From: Talaromyces rugulosus
Taxonomy: Eukaryota > Ascomycota > Eurotiomycetes > Eurotiales > Trichocomaceae
Length of the DNA: 64,000 nt
Direction of reading: 5' to 3'
Assembly: GCF_013368755.1 (NCBI RefSeq)
Contig: NC_049566.1
Location: 3,224,001 to 3,288,000 of the forward strand
The position numbers were made by a program, and so were the translations under genes. Position 1 is the first letter of the stretch. The number at the start of each line of letters is the position of its first letter. Positions 22,745 through 32,311 of this stretch are shown piece by piece. The notes below the pieces were generated by a model that saw only the letters and a list, made by a program, of their open reading frames with translations, was not told the DNA's origin and did no database searches.

Positions 22745-24550
22745 TCAGTCTTCATCAGCAAACTTCCACAGCCCCTCCGGCCGCATAGCCTCTTGAAGCC
22801 GCTCAATAATCTTGTCCCTCTCCATACGATCAGCTTCCCTACGGTCCTTGGCCAGTTCCTGTGTACTCGGCATATCAGCCCGCCAGAACCCCGGCGGCGA
22901 GCGAGGACGGTCATGAGAAGGCCGATGCCTGCCAAACTGATCGGCCAGCGCCCTGGCCTTGACTTCAATAAAAAGATCGCGCCGCTCGGTCTCGCTCATC
23001 TCGTCAAGAGTGTGCCTTTTGTTCTCGCCCAGGTGCTCTTCGAGTAATGCCCTGTCTTTTTCTTCAAATTTGACGCCGCCGGCTCGCACCATGGCGCGGA
23101 ATTTGTTCCCACAGCAGTCTGGCCGCATACACCCAGGAACACATTTGCGAAGATCGCGGTTCCGGACGACTTCTTTAAAGGCATAGTCCAATCCTTCGTT
23201 TCGCGCTGGATTGGGCTTGAAGCAGTTCAGGTCAAGCAGATCAACCGGCCGATCTCTATAAGGTACCGACTGGACAATGGATTCCAAGTCTCTTTCTCCG
23301 TCCACTTCAGGCCCATGAACAGGTTTGGGCGCGGGCGCCATGTTGGAGCTGTGTCCGCGTGCTCGCCTTTCGGATGGCGCTCCTGGGTAATCAAAAGACT
23401 GGCGGTGGGCGTGGGGCCGTTCTTCGAGGAGTTCGTCAAGACGAGAGTGCGTTTGAGGATGGCGGTTTATTGTCTTGGTTGGGGTGTCTTCGTGACTACT
23501 AGTTCTATGCTTGAGAACATGTTCCCCGTCTTCTGAAACACTCGAGATATTCCCACTCCCTCTATCGCTCACTTTTCGACGTTTGGATGAGAATTCTCGG
23601 CTGGAAGGCATCTGATTGGAGTCCCTTGGTTGGAGAGCATGAAGCCTTTTGTCTCGGCGGTCATAGTTAATGGTTTCAAGTGGCTCTACTTCTTTGTGTG
23701 TAGATTGCCTTTTTGGCGTGTCCACTAGATTGCCGACGTCGTCGAGGTCTTGGGTGCCTGCGGCGTCTGCTTCTCGAGAAGAGGGGATGTCGAGGATGGG
23801 GCTGGATGGGATGGGTTCGGGTTTAATGCGGACAAAGCTTTCATGGCCGTGGCTAACCCCTACGTCTGTAGTTGCTCGAGACTTGGCCGGGGCTGCTTCT
23901 GACGTTGTAGACGTGACAGGATTCATATCAAGATTGTTCGCAGGATCTAGAGGCCGACTGGAACTTGTCCGGCGAGTGTGCGTGCCAGCCTGGTTCGGAT
24001 GAGACGGCTCTTGTGTGTCTGCCATTGTCCTGGTTTGACCCTTGGAGTCTCTATTGTTCTGGTGATACCAGCGTTGCCATTGTGTAGCTCTCTCCTTGTG
24101 TCGTTTAACTTGCGTCCTCAGCGAATCCGTGACACCCAACAACGTCCAAACTTCATGGAAAATAGCATCATAACAGCTCTCCATCTGCTGCAGCGCCTTG
24201 TCAAATTTCCTACTCGTAGTATCCAGCCGCGACTCGGTCAAGTCCCGTGTCAACTGCTCGGCATTGTACGTCGAGCGCAGAGCAAGCAGTTTCTTTTCCA
24301 GCCCTTCCTGATTGGGTTCTTTCTGATTATTAGAGATATCCTCCTCAAGCTGATTAATTTGCCGTTCCAGCTCGCGAACCCGCGATTTCTCGTCCGTGTT
24401 TGCGTCCTGCAGCAGCCGGTTCAAGGTCTCGAGCTCATGAATCCTGGAATCGCGCGTGCTGATTTCGACGGCGAGGGTGCGGTGAGCTTCGTCAAAGGCG
24501 TGCTCGTAGTGCGCGGCCAGAGAGGACTGGAGGCGTCTTAGAGTATCCAT
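22745..24550 (-). CDS. sae2: DNA end-resection factor Sae2/Ctp1/CtIP
   Basis: A single exon of 601 residues. The N-terminus (about 10-150) is a predicted coiled coil with heptad-like Leu and Glu, the tetramerisation region of this family. The middle is disordered and rich in Ser/Arg/Pro. The C-terminal SAE2 domain shows FKPNPARNEGLDYAFKEVVR, the Cys cluster CVPGCMRPDCCGNKFRAM, and the RHR motif in FGRHRPSHDRPRSPPGFW. These segments bind DNA and stimulate the Mre11-Rad50 nuclease at double-strand breaks and meiotic ends. Dispersed SP/SQ/TP sites in the middle are candidate CDK/ATM targets. It is divergent from the F-box gene with only 228 bp between starts. Confidence 0.9.
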   Translation of the reverse strand: MDTLRRLQSSLAAHYEHAFDEAHRTLAVEISTRDSRIHELETLNRLLQDANTDEKSRVRELERQINQLEEDISNNQKEPNQEGLEKKLLALRSTYNAEQLTRDLTESRLDTTSRKFDKALQQMESCYDAIFHEVWTLLGVTDSLRTQVKRHKERATQWQRWYHQNNRDSKGQTRTMADTQEPSHPNQAGTHTRRTSSSRPLDPANNLDMNPVTSTTSEAAPAKSRATTDVGVSHGHESFVRIKPEPIPSSPILDIPSSREADAAGTQDLDDVGNLVDTPKRQSTHKEVEPLETINYDRRDKRLHALQPRDSNQMPSSREFSSKRRKVSDRGSGNISSVSEDGEHVLKHRTSSHEDTPTKTINRHPQTHSRLDELLEERPHAHRQSFDYPGAPSERRARGHSSNMAPAPKPVHGPEVDGERDLESIVQSVPYRDRPVDLLDLNCFKPNPARNEGLDYAFKEVVRNRDLRKCVPGCMRPDCCGNKFRAMVRAGGVKFEEKDRALLEEHLGENKRHTLDEMSETERRDLFIEVKARALADQFGRHRPSHDRPRSPPGFWRADMPSTQELAKDRREADRMERDKIIERLQEAMRPEGLWKFADED

Positions 24551-24778
24551 TGCCCATGTCGATGACTGTCATGTCAATAATCAAATTAAGTGACGGACGC
24601 GTCGCATCAGCGGCGATAAGATAACAACCGCCGCTTATCGCACTTGCCTCCGCCGGCTGAATTCCTTCTACCTCGACCAACCCAACTGTGATCTCCTTGT
24701 TTTGCTGGGCTAAATCGCTAGTTAGTCTCCAGAGTTGAGAGTTTCTATAATTTCCTACTTTTTTAATATCTGATCATA
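24551..24778. promoter_or_regulatory. Divergent promoter region sae2 / F-box gene
   Basis: A 228-bp region shared by both genes. It contains a repeated GCGATAAGATAA/GCTTATCGC-like pair near 24612-24645 (two GATA-type sites in opposite orientation). This is a possible GATA-factor site pair; binding is not shown. Confidence 0.4.
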
Positions 24779-26469
24779 ATGCCCAAACGACGGGGGAGTG
24801 ATCCTCCAGCCAGGCGCCCGGTCAAACGCCAGCGCCCAGCCAAACCAGACCATTTATCGTCATTAAGCGACGAGGTCCTGCTCGAAATACTGTCGTTTCT
24901 GCCCATCAGCACCCTCGCTAGCTGCCAAAGGTGAATTTGCTTTGTCTCAAGTAGTTTGTGACTGGCTAACCGAGAAGCAGACTGTCCAAGCGATTTCATG
25001 ATCTCGCCGGCGACTCGGAACTGTGGAAGCAAAAGTACTATACGAGATGGGTTCTGCCCAGATCACGCCAGGCGCTTCGCTTCAAACATTCAATAATATC
25101 ATCCCTGGGGACTCCATACTCGCCACGGGTCTCGAAATGGCCCGGCCACAGCCATCTCGCAACAGACGGCAAACGGCCCAACTGGAAGACGCAATTCCGG
25201 CTGCGACACAACTGGTCCAAAGGCACCTGCAGGTTTGGCGCGCTAGAAGTCTCGCGACCGCCGCTGCCTCAGATACACATGAAGCTGTACTCTGGCGTGG
25301 TGGTTACTGCGGACGAGGAACACGGGCTGCGGGCTTGGTCGACCAAGGCGTCGCGAAAGCAACTGACAGCATTGTCGTTTCCAAACGCAGGGGACAAGCC
25401 CACTGCGCTTTTTATGACTCGGGGTTCTGTGGCATCGAATATTGAAGTAACTGTCGGGTTCGACGATGGACACTTTGAAATTTACGATTTAGATGTTACG
25501 CTGGCGAAATTTGTGCTCAGGTTCTCGCAGGCGTCGTCGTCTTCTTCCTCGACGGACGACGACGCCTCTATTACTGCCATAGCCTCGTCGCCTCCGTTTG
25601 TCCTCGCGATATCACAACACAAGGTCTTTTCTCTATATAGGCTACCGCATTCTTCTGCCGATGCGCCTACGCTCCTCGCTTCTTTGGAGTCGAGCAACAC
25701 GTTTGCGCCCGTGTCTCTGTCGCTTCGGTGCTCGGCGTCAGAGGTGACTGCGTCAATAGCGTATAGCTTTTTTCACATCAGCGGCGGCTGGACGGTGGGG
25801 ATTCAAGAGCTGCGGTTTAATCAAGATGGTGAACGGATTGGGTCGCGACTGGCTAGCACAGCTGCTTTCCAAGACAGAACCCAGATTAGTTCTGGTACGG
25901 CATCATCGTCTCGCAGCCGTTTAATACGACACATGGAAGCCCCGACATCCATATCCTACTCGCACCCGTATCTTCTGACATCACACAACGACAACACGCT
26001 GACCATGTACCTCGTTTCCTCGTCGGCCGACAAGCTCTCGATCCGCACGGGGCGTCGTCTCTGGGGCCACACATCGTCTGTTACGAGCGTGCAGGTCGGC
26101 GACCGCGGCAAAGCAGTCTCGATCAGCCCACGTGGAAACGAGATTCGCATCTGGGAACTGGAATCCGCAGTCTCTGCGCGCTTCAACAATAACAACAACA
26201 ATAGTAATTCGCGGACAAACTTGCGGTCAACTATGAGGGAAGAATCCAGTGTCCAGATAGCCGCCGAGAAACACGCTGCAAGTGCGGCGGCTTCGGTAGA
26301 GACAACGTCTGGAGCCATGAACTGGGGGCGCGAGATTGTCCAGGCGGAATGCGAGGCCCTGATGCCTGGAAAAGTTGGGGGCTGCGTGATGTTTGACGAG
26401 GAGCAGGTGGTGGTGCTGCGTGAGAGGGACTGCAGGACGCAGTTGCTCGAGTGCTACGACTTTACGTGA
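24779..26469 (+). CDS. F-box protein with WD-like C-terminal repeats
   Basis: Two exons (intron 24931-24980) give 546 residues. The F-box reads LSSLSDEVLLEILSFLPISTLASCQRLSKRF, split by the intron, followed by WKQKYYTRWV typical of F-box proteins. The rest is beta-rich with loose WD-like units (VVTADEEHGLRAWSTKAS, TVGFDDGHFEIYDLD, GHTSSVTSVQVGDRGKAVSISPRGNEIRIWELE), suggesting a propeller. It contains an Asn run (NNNNNNSNS). It would serve as the substrate receptor of an SCF ubiquitin ligase; the substrate is unknown. The first 27 residues are basic and may act as a nuclear signal. Confidence 0.85.
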
Positions 26470-27174
26470 TATACATACGCCACAAGATATAAGCATATAA
26501 GTTTTAAATATTCATCATATAAATGTTCATCTTTTGAGATAGCATTAACTAGTCCGGCACAAGGTATTACCGGCGCATGCAGCGCGATTCAGCAAGATAT
26601 AGAAACTCGGCCAACTGATTCGCCAACCCGGATAGACCAACATCGCCATCGACAGGGGGCAATTCTCAACCCCTCGTCTGACCACAACGTAGAACTCTGA
26701 CTCTGAATGACTCTCTCCCCAACTGTCTGCGAGGACATTCCAAATTCTATTGTTGATGAGACTGAAGTCTGACGGAGCACAATATTGCGTGACAGGGACC
26801 TTGGGGAAAGGCTTTCGGGGAATTGGTTGCGCCGCCTTGTGCAACTTCCCACCTCGTCGTGTTGGAAATTTCTTCTTCTTCTTACTCCTGTTTTTTTCCT
26901 TCTCTTCTACTTTTACGTCTGTTTCTCGCCCTTTGGTGTTGAAACTCCTCTTCCGGTGTCTATCAGAAAGAGAGAGGACGTCGCCGGCATGCTCTGGGAT
27001 GGATGAAGACAGCTGCCATGGATGATGAATGCCAGCAGTCTCCTGAGAAGGAGACCATGGATGTCTCAATAAACCAACCCTGATGATGGTCGCCGCAACT
27101 CGGTAGAGGCTACCCCTCTATTGAGTATTCAGACACACAATGCTATGGACAATGGACACAGACACGACAATGGA

Positions 27175-27201
27175 CAACAACAACAACAACAACAACAACA
27201 G
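27175..27201 (+). repeat. CAA trinucleotide repeat upstream of gis2
   Basis: Nine consecutive CAA/ACA units, about 510 bases upstream of the gis2 ATG. It matches in kind the repeat before the Myb-like gene at 9897. Confidence 0.75.
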
Positions 27202-27349
27202 CAAATCCAAGCCACAAGATACCAGATCAAAACAAGACAAACAAGACATCGACACAGACCGCATGAGCGCAAGACGAGCCGTGGTCGAGAACTGCCGCAG
27301 CAGCGGTAAAGCTAGTCAAACTCCACTTGAGAGCAAAATCTCTGCTGCC

Positions 27350-27385
27350 CTCTCTCTCTCTCTCTCTCTTTTTTTTTTTTTTTTT
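27350..27385 (+). repeat. CT repeat followed by poly-T
   Basis: About ten CT units run directly into a 17-base T tract. This is a pyrimidine tract of a kind often found just upstream of fungal transcription starts. Confidence 0.75.
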
Positions 27386-27558
27386 GTTTGTTTGCAAAAT
27401 TGCACCGTCTTGCTTTTCGATTGCGCCCATTCCATTGCTCGGTTGAATTCGAATACAATATATAAAAACCTTTTACCAGTCCCGGTACGCTTGACCCTCG
27501 CATTCCTCTCTCACCTTTTGACACACAAAGGCCCAAAAATTTTTTCCCCGCATCCAAG

Positions 27559-27583
27559 AAAAAAAAAAAAAAAAAAAAAAAAA
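27559..27583 (+). repeat. A25 homopolymer run
   Basis: An uninterrupted run of 25 A located about 125 bases before the gis2 start codon. Run length may be affected by sequencing error. Confidence 0.8.
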
Positions 27584-27708
27584 CTTAACTTGACTTTTTC
27601 GTCCCGTGAAAATTTGGCATTTCTAATTTTTCTCTCTTTCATTCTTCTTTTGACAGACAGACAACTTCTACTCTTTCTCCAACCAAGAATCCTCTCAGAT
27701 CGCTAAAA

Positions 27709-28756
27709 ATGGATTTCCAATCTGGAAGTCGTGGCTGCTTCAACTGTGAGTTCGACGCGTTCTTCTTCTCCAAGCATTCCCCGCGAGACAGCTCGTTTGT
27801 TTCGTTGTGTCGCGTTCAGGCTGCTCTTTTTTGCTTGCAGTCTTTCTAATGGAAGCTATGATTTTTTTGTGTGTGAACTAAGCTGATCTGATATGATATT
27901 TGCAGGTGGCGATGCCTCTCACCAGGTACTTCAACCCTGACCTCAACGCGACGTTTGAACTCGACTGACATTGGATAGGCTCGTGACTGCCCTAAGAAAG
28001 GAGTCCCTACTTGGTAACTTGACATGCTGCATCAGAAATTCTTTCTTCCCTACTGACGCGGTGTATTAGCTACAATTGCAACGGTATGCTTGCCAGCCAT
28101 TTACGCCGAAATCGAAGTGAAATGTTCTAACGCAGTTTTGTTCTTGCTTTTAGGTCAAGGACACGTCAGTGAGTATTTCCCAAGACCTCCGGCTTCCATT
28201 CTTCTCAAATCTAACCAACTTTTCCAAGGCCGCGAATGCCCTGCCCCTCCCAAGGAGAAATCCTGCTACCGATGCGGCCAGACTGGTCACCTTTCTCGCG
28301 AATGCCCTCAATCCGCCGGTGGTAACAACAGCAGCTTCGGCGGCAGCGGCGCCCCTGGCGGCGGATTCTCTCGCGGCCCCGGCGGTGGTGGCCAGGAATG
28401 CTACAAGTGCGGCCAGGTCGGTCACATTGCGCGCAACTGCTCGCAGGGCGGCGGTGCCCCCTATGGCGGCGGTGCTGGTGGTGCTGGTGGTGGCTTCGGT
28501 GGACGCCAGCAGACCTGCTACTCGTGCGGTGGATACGGACACATGGCGCGCGACTGCACGCAAGGCCAAAAGTGCTACAACTGTACGTTTTTTTTGTTTT
28601 TTTTTTACTCCTGTTTTTGCGGAATATCTTCTAACAAAATTTCCAGGCGGCGAAGTCGGTCACGTCTCGCGCGACTGCACCACTGAAGCCAACGGCGAGC
28701 GCGTTTGCTACAAGTGCAAGCAACCTGGCCACGTCCAGTCTGCCTGCCCCAACTAA
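27709..28756 (+). CDS. gis2: CCHC zinc-knuckle protein Gis2/Byr3 (CNBP family)
   Basis: Seven exons give 194 residues (introns 27746-27905, 27926-27978, 28014-28069, 28084-28153, 28169-28228, 28583-28646). Four of the introns fall inside or beside zinc knuckles. The C-x2-C-x4-H-x4-C units include [84 protein letters not shown] and [14 protein letters not shown], so seven knuckles. A Gly-rich RGG-like linker separates knuckles 3 and 4. Family members bind mRNA or single-stranded nucleic acid and act in translation control and stress granules. The several tiny exons (13-41 nt) were fixed by the invariant knuckle spacing. Confidence 0.93.
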
Positions 28757-29280
28757 TCTCCCAATTCTCACACAAATGTGATGATAAATGAAGGAAGAAG
28801 AGCAAGACGGGAGGAGACAACACGAGGAGAAACAAAAAAACAAATCCACGAAACGCAAATGGGGCGCCCGGCGAGGCCTTGATAATTACGACTTGAATGC
28901 TGATATCTTTCCTTTTTTTTTTTTCCTTTTCTTTTTTCTCTCTTCAATTTGCATGGTCTTTTTTTTAATGTTTTCTCTCTGGTCCAACATACACGCATGG
29001 TCAAAATGGTCTGAATCGTGAATCGGTGAATCGGTGAAAAGGGACGGTTGTATGATCCTGCAGTTTTTTCAGTCGAAGAGTCTACTTGATATACCCTTTC
29101 CAGAAAAAAAGGTTTTTACGTTATCTTTCAATTTTTTTCTTCCAAAATACATATGTAGAGGTGTATATGTAACTGGCCTGGTTGAGTCCTGTATCTATAT
29201 AGATGTAACCCGGACTTGTATGCACACAAAAAAGGCCATTTATATAATTGCTTCGCTTCGTTCCGCAAACAAAGTGGAAA
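28757..29280. other. Convergent 3' flanks of gis2 and selO
   Basis: A 524-bp stretch with A-rich, then T-rich tracts (28905-28970). It lies between two convergent genes and carries both 3' UTRs. No further gene is seen. Confidence 0.4.
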
Positions 29281-31589
29281 TCAAGAACTACAGCTACACA
29301 TCATCGCGCGCTTGAATCGCGGCACATCGCCACAAAACCGCTCTTCTTCCTCTTTGTCTCCTCCCCATTCATCGCTAAACGGATCTAGAGCCATATTCAT
29401 AACCCTACCCAAAACCTCGCGCTCGCCCTTGCGCTCGACACGCTCGATGAGTTCATCGAGAATCCACGACCGGGGGAGGAACTTTTTCTGTTGTCAGTAC
29501 TGCTGTACGGCATGGAATGGGGGTGGCTAACCTTTGGATTCACAGCTTTCATACTCTTCTGTCGGTCGTCGTCGTTTGCGTCCTTCCAGTCTTCGGCGAC
29601 TCGCAACCGCCACGAGTCTAGCCACGCGGCGATGCGTTTAGTCGCGCTTTCTGCTGTATTACCAATGCCGCTGACGCCCTCGCTGTGGAAAAACACACGG
29701 GAGACGGCCAGTCTCTGCTCGTCAGTCTCAATCTCTGCGAGGCTGATTTCCGAGAGCTTCCGGAAAAAATGATTGAAATCAAGCTCGAGTTGCTCCATAG
29801 TGTCGAGCAACTCGGAAAACAAGACCTCGAAATCAGAATCTTTGTATGTGAGCAACCCGAGTCTCCGGCCCATGAGCCGTTTGTATTCGTTCAAAAATAC
29901 AATCTTGTACTCGTCGCCCACGCGGTTGATAATCTTCTCGGCGCGCTCAACAAGCACCTTGCCGAATTCCTCCGTCACACCCTTGGCGATAAACGTCTCG
30001 TCGTCGACTTTATCGGCTGCCCCGATCAGCTCGCCGAGCGACTCGCCCAGCCGTACCAGGTTCCACCAGATGACCGACGGTTGGTTTTTGTACGAGTATC
30101 TTAAAAAGTGGTCGTCGTGGTTCGGCGTGTACGTAGGGTCAAAGTTGTCCATGAACGCAAATGGGCCGTAGTCCAGCGACAAGCCGAAGAGAGACGTGTT
30201 GTCCGTGTTGAGAACCCCGTTCATAAACCCGTATGCCTGCCAGGCTGCCACCGTCTTGGCGTTTCGGCGCACAATCTCGCGGTACAGTCGCGTGAACCGG
30301 TTTTCTTCCTGGCCTGGCTCGCCTTGGATCTCGGACGACGGGATTTTGCGTGACGGGCTGTCCACGGCATCGCCAGAAGTAGGAGCGTCTTTGTCATCTG
30401 ACAGGCGAACTGCCGCTGGAAGAGACTCCCATCCCGCAAAAACATCCTCTGCCACGAATGTGGCCAGTTTCCGGATCATGTCCCGGTCGTTACGAGAGTG
30501 GAAAATGTCAAATGAGCCGATTCTCAGCCAGCTCTCGGCAAACCGTGCAACGATTGCACCGGGCTCGGTTCTCTCTCGCAAGACTCGGGAATGGGGGAGT
30601 AGGGTGAGAGCAAGGGCTCTGGTGGTTGGAATTCCAAGGGCATTAAGAGCTTTTTTTGTGAGATGTTTGTCAGATGAGACGAAACCAAATTCGGGATATA
30701 TATGAATGTACCTTCTGATACGACATACTCGCGAATACTCGACCGTAAAACAGCCTTGCCATCCGCAAACCGTGAATATGGAGTCCGTCCTGCGCCCTTG
30801 AGCTGCAGTTCGTAGCGGTAGTTTGTGCTCGGGTTCGTCAACTCACAAAGGCTGATAGCACGCTGCAGGAGTTAGCAGTTTTTTCTGACATCAAGACAGA
30901 TGAGGAACGCACGCCATCACCGAGCTGACCAGCCCAGGAGCCACTGTACATATAGCATTAGTATTCGTCAACACGTCTGCAAGATTAAAACTAACAATTG
31001 CCACCCTTGTTCAAGTCAGCCTCTATGCCGCATTGGATATTATCAACATACCCCCGTAGCATTGCGCCCATGGATATATCCCCCCTTCTTCCTCACTCCA
31101 AAAGATCTTGTTCCCGGCTACCAGACTGCGAAAATCTTCCGTCTGCTCCTCGCCTGCCTGGAGCCCAATATCTGCCATCGCCCTTGGACTAACACCCAGA
31201 AGCTCCGGTTCTTTGACAATTTCCGGGCGAACATAGGTATACATGGCCTCCCTAACCATACGAGACGACCCCAAGGCATCTCGCGGCGCATTGTGTGCTG
31301 CTGTTGGAGTTTCAACTGCAGGATCCGGCGGGAGTTTTGATGTGAATGTGCTTGTTTTGGGGATTGCGGCCAGCGTGACGCCCGCCTGGGCCTTGCTAGT
31401 GGTGGTGATGTGTGACGCCATTTGCTGGATGCGGCTTTGCATCGTCCGGAGGGAGCTGCTAGAGCGAAGCATATATGAGCATAGCATCAAGTTCCTTCTC
31501 TCTGTTGTATGGATAGAGTTGGATACAAGTGGTAGGTTAGGAAGTCGTGATTGTGTTTCCGATTTGCGGGCGCCAAGCCATATCAACAT
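29281..31589 (-). CDS. selO: Protein adenylyltransferase SelO (pseudokinase-fold AMPylase, mitochondrial)
   Basis: Six exons (introns 29488-29531, 30650-30711, 30863-30912, 30944-30995, 31006-31051) give 684 residues. Family blocks: YTYVRPE, CYGGWQFG then [86 protein letters not shown] and [17 protein letters not shown]. The second exon is only 10 nt (30996-31005) and supplies the WQ of the conserved core. SelO transfers AMP from ATP to Ser/Thr/Tyr of mitochondrial proteins. The protein ends CSCSS, with Cys at the third-last place, where animal SelO carries selenocysteine. The 5' end is uncertain: ATGs at 31589, 31487 and 31472 (MLRSSSSLR, import-like) are all in frame. Confidence 0.92.
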
Positions 31590-32311
31590 GACATCACTTG
31601 TTACTAACTAACCGGCAGCCATTATATTATGCCTCTGTAAAATACATAATTATTGTATTGAAAGAATGTGATGACAATGATATCCGAGTCAATAGTAGGT
31701 ACAGCACAGCACAGCACAAGCCAATAATTATAAAATTCATTTGCATTCTTACTAAAAAAAAAATACAACTTCCAAATGTGCTAAATAGTTGGTTAGTGAT
31801 AATAATAATGTCGCATCCGTCGGTAAGGAACAAATAATCATAAGACGCACAGCGTCCTCAATCGCTCCAGCTACGGCGCTCATGGGTTGCTCTTGGATAA
31901 TGGAGTAGAGGAGATAGACACGCGACGTCCCTTTGCAGAGCGCTTCCTACCGCCTACAATAATCACATCCGAAATGAGTATTTTCAGAAAAGAAAGAAAG
32001 AAGAAAGGAAAAAAAAACAAGCGGAAGAAAAGAGGGAAAAAGAAGCGGCAGAACGCTCACCGCCCGGAGAAACCCGCTGCCGAGGCGCGGGCCAATCGGG
32101 ACGGGCTGATTTGAGACGAAGGCTTGGCGAAACCAGCTCTGCAACTCGCTCCCTCTAACCACAGCCAGCGCTGCCCTCACTCCTCCTCCTTCAAGCAACA
32201 TCTGTTGTGTGTCTCTATCCAGTCCCCCCGCGCGTCAATTGGCTGCAGAGCGCCTCTCTGTTCGTCCTTCGTTCTCCCTCCCCCCCCCCCCAAGGCCGTC
32301 TCGCTCTCACA
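31590..32311. promoter_or_regulatory. Divergent region selO / nuo78
   Basis: 722 bp between two divergent genes for mitochondrial proteins. It has AT-rich sequence (31620-31860), an A/G-rich patch (31980-32045), and a C11 run shortly before the nuo78 ATG (32280-32291). No other gene is supported. Confidence 0.5.

Larger units (their letters stand above)
26470..27708. promoter_or_regulatory. Upstream region of gis2 with simple repeats
   Basis: 1.24 kb without a supported gene. A minus-strand frame at 26545-27069 has no ATG near its start and no motif. The half nearest gis2 holds a CAA repeat (27175-27201), a CT repeat running into a T tract (27350-27385), an A25 run (27559-27583), and pyrimidine-rich leader up to the ATG. 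Such tracts are typical of strongly expressed fungal genes. Confidence 0.5.

Noticed and set aside
26545..27069. 174-codon minus-strand frame upstream of gis2
   Set aside because: It begins at a TTG, has no ATG until near its end, shows no motif, and its composition matches non-coding promoter sequence.
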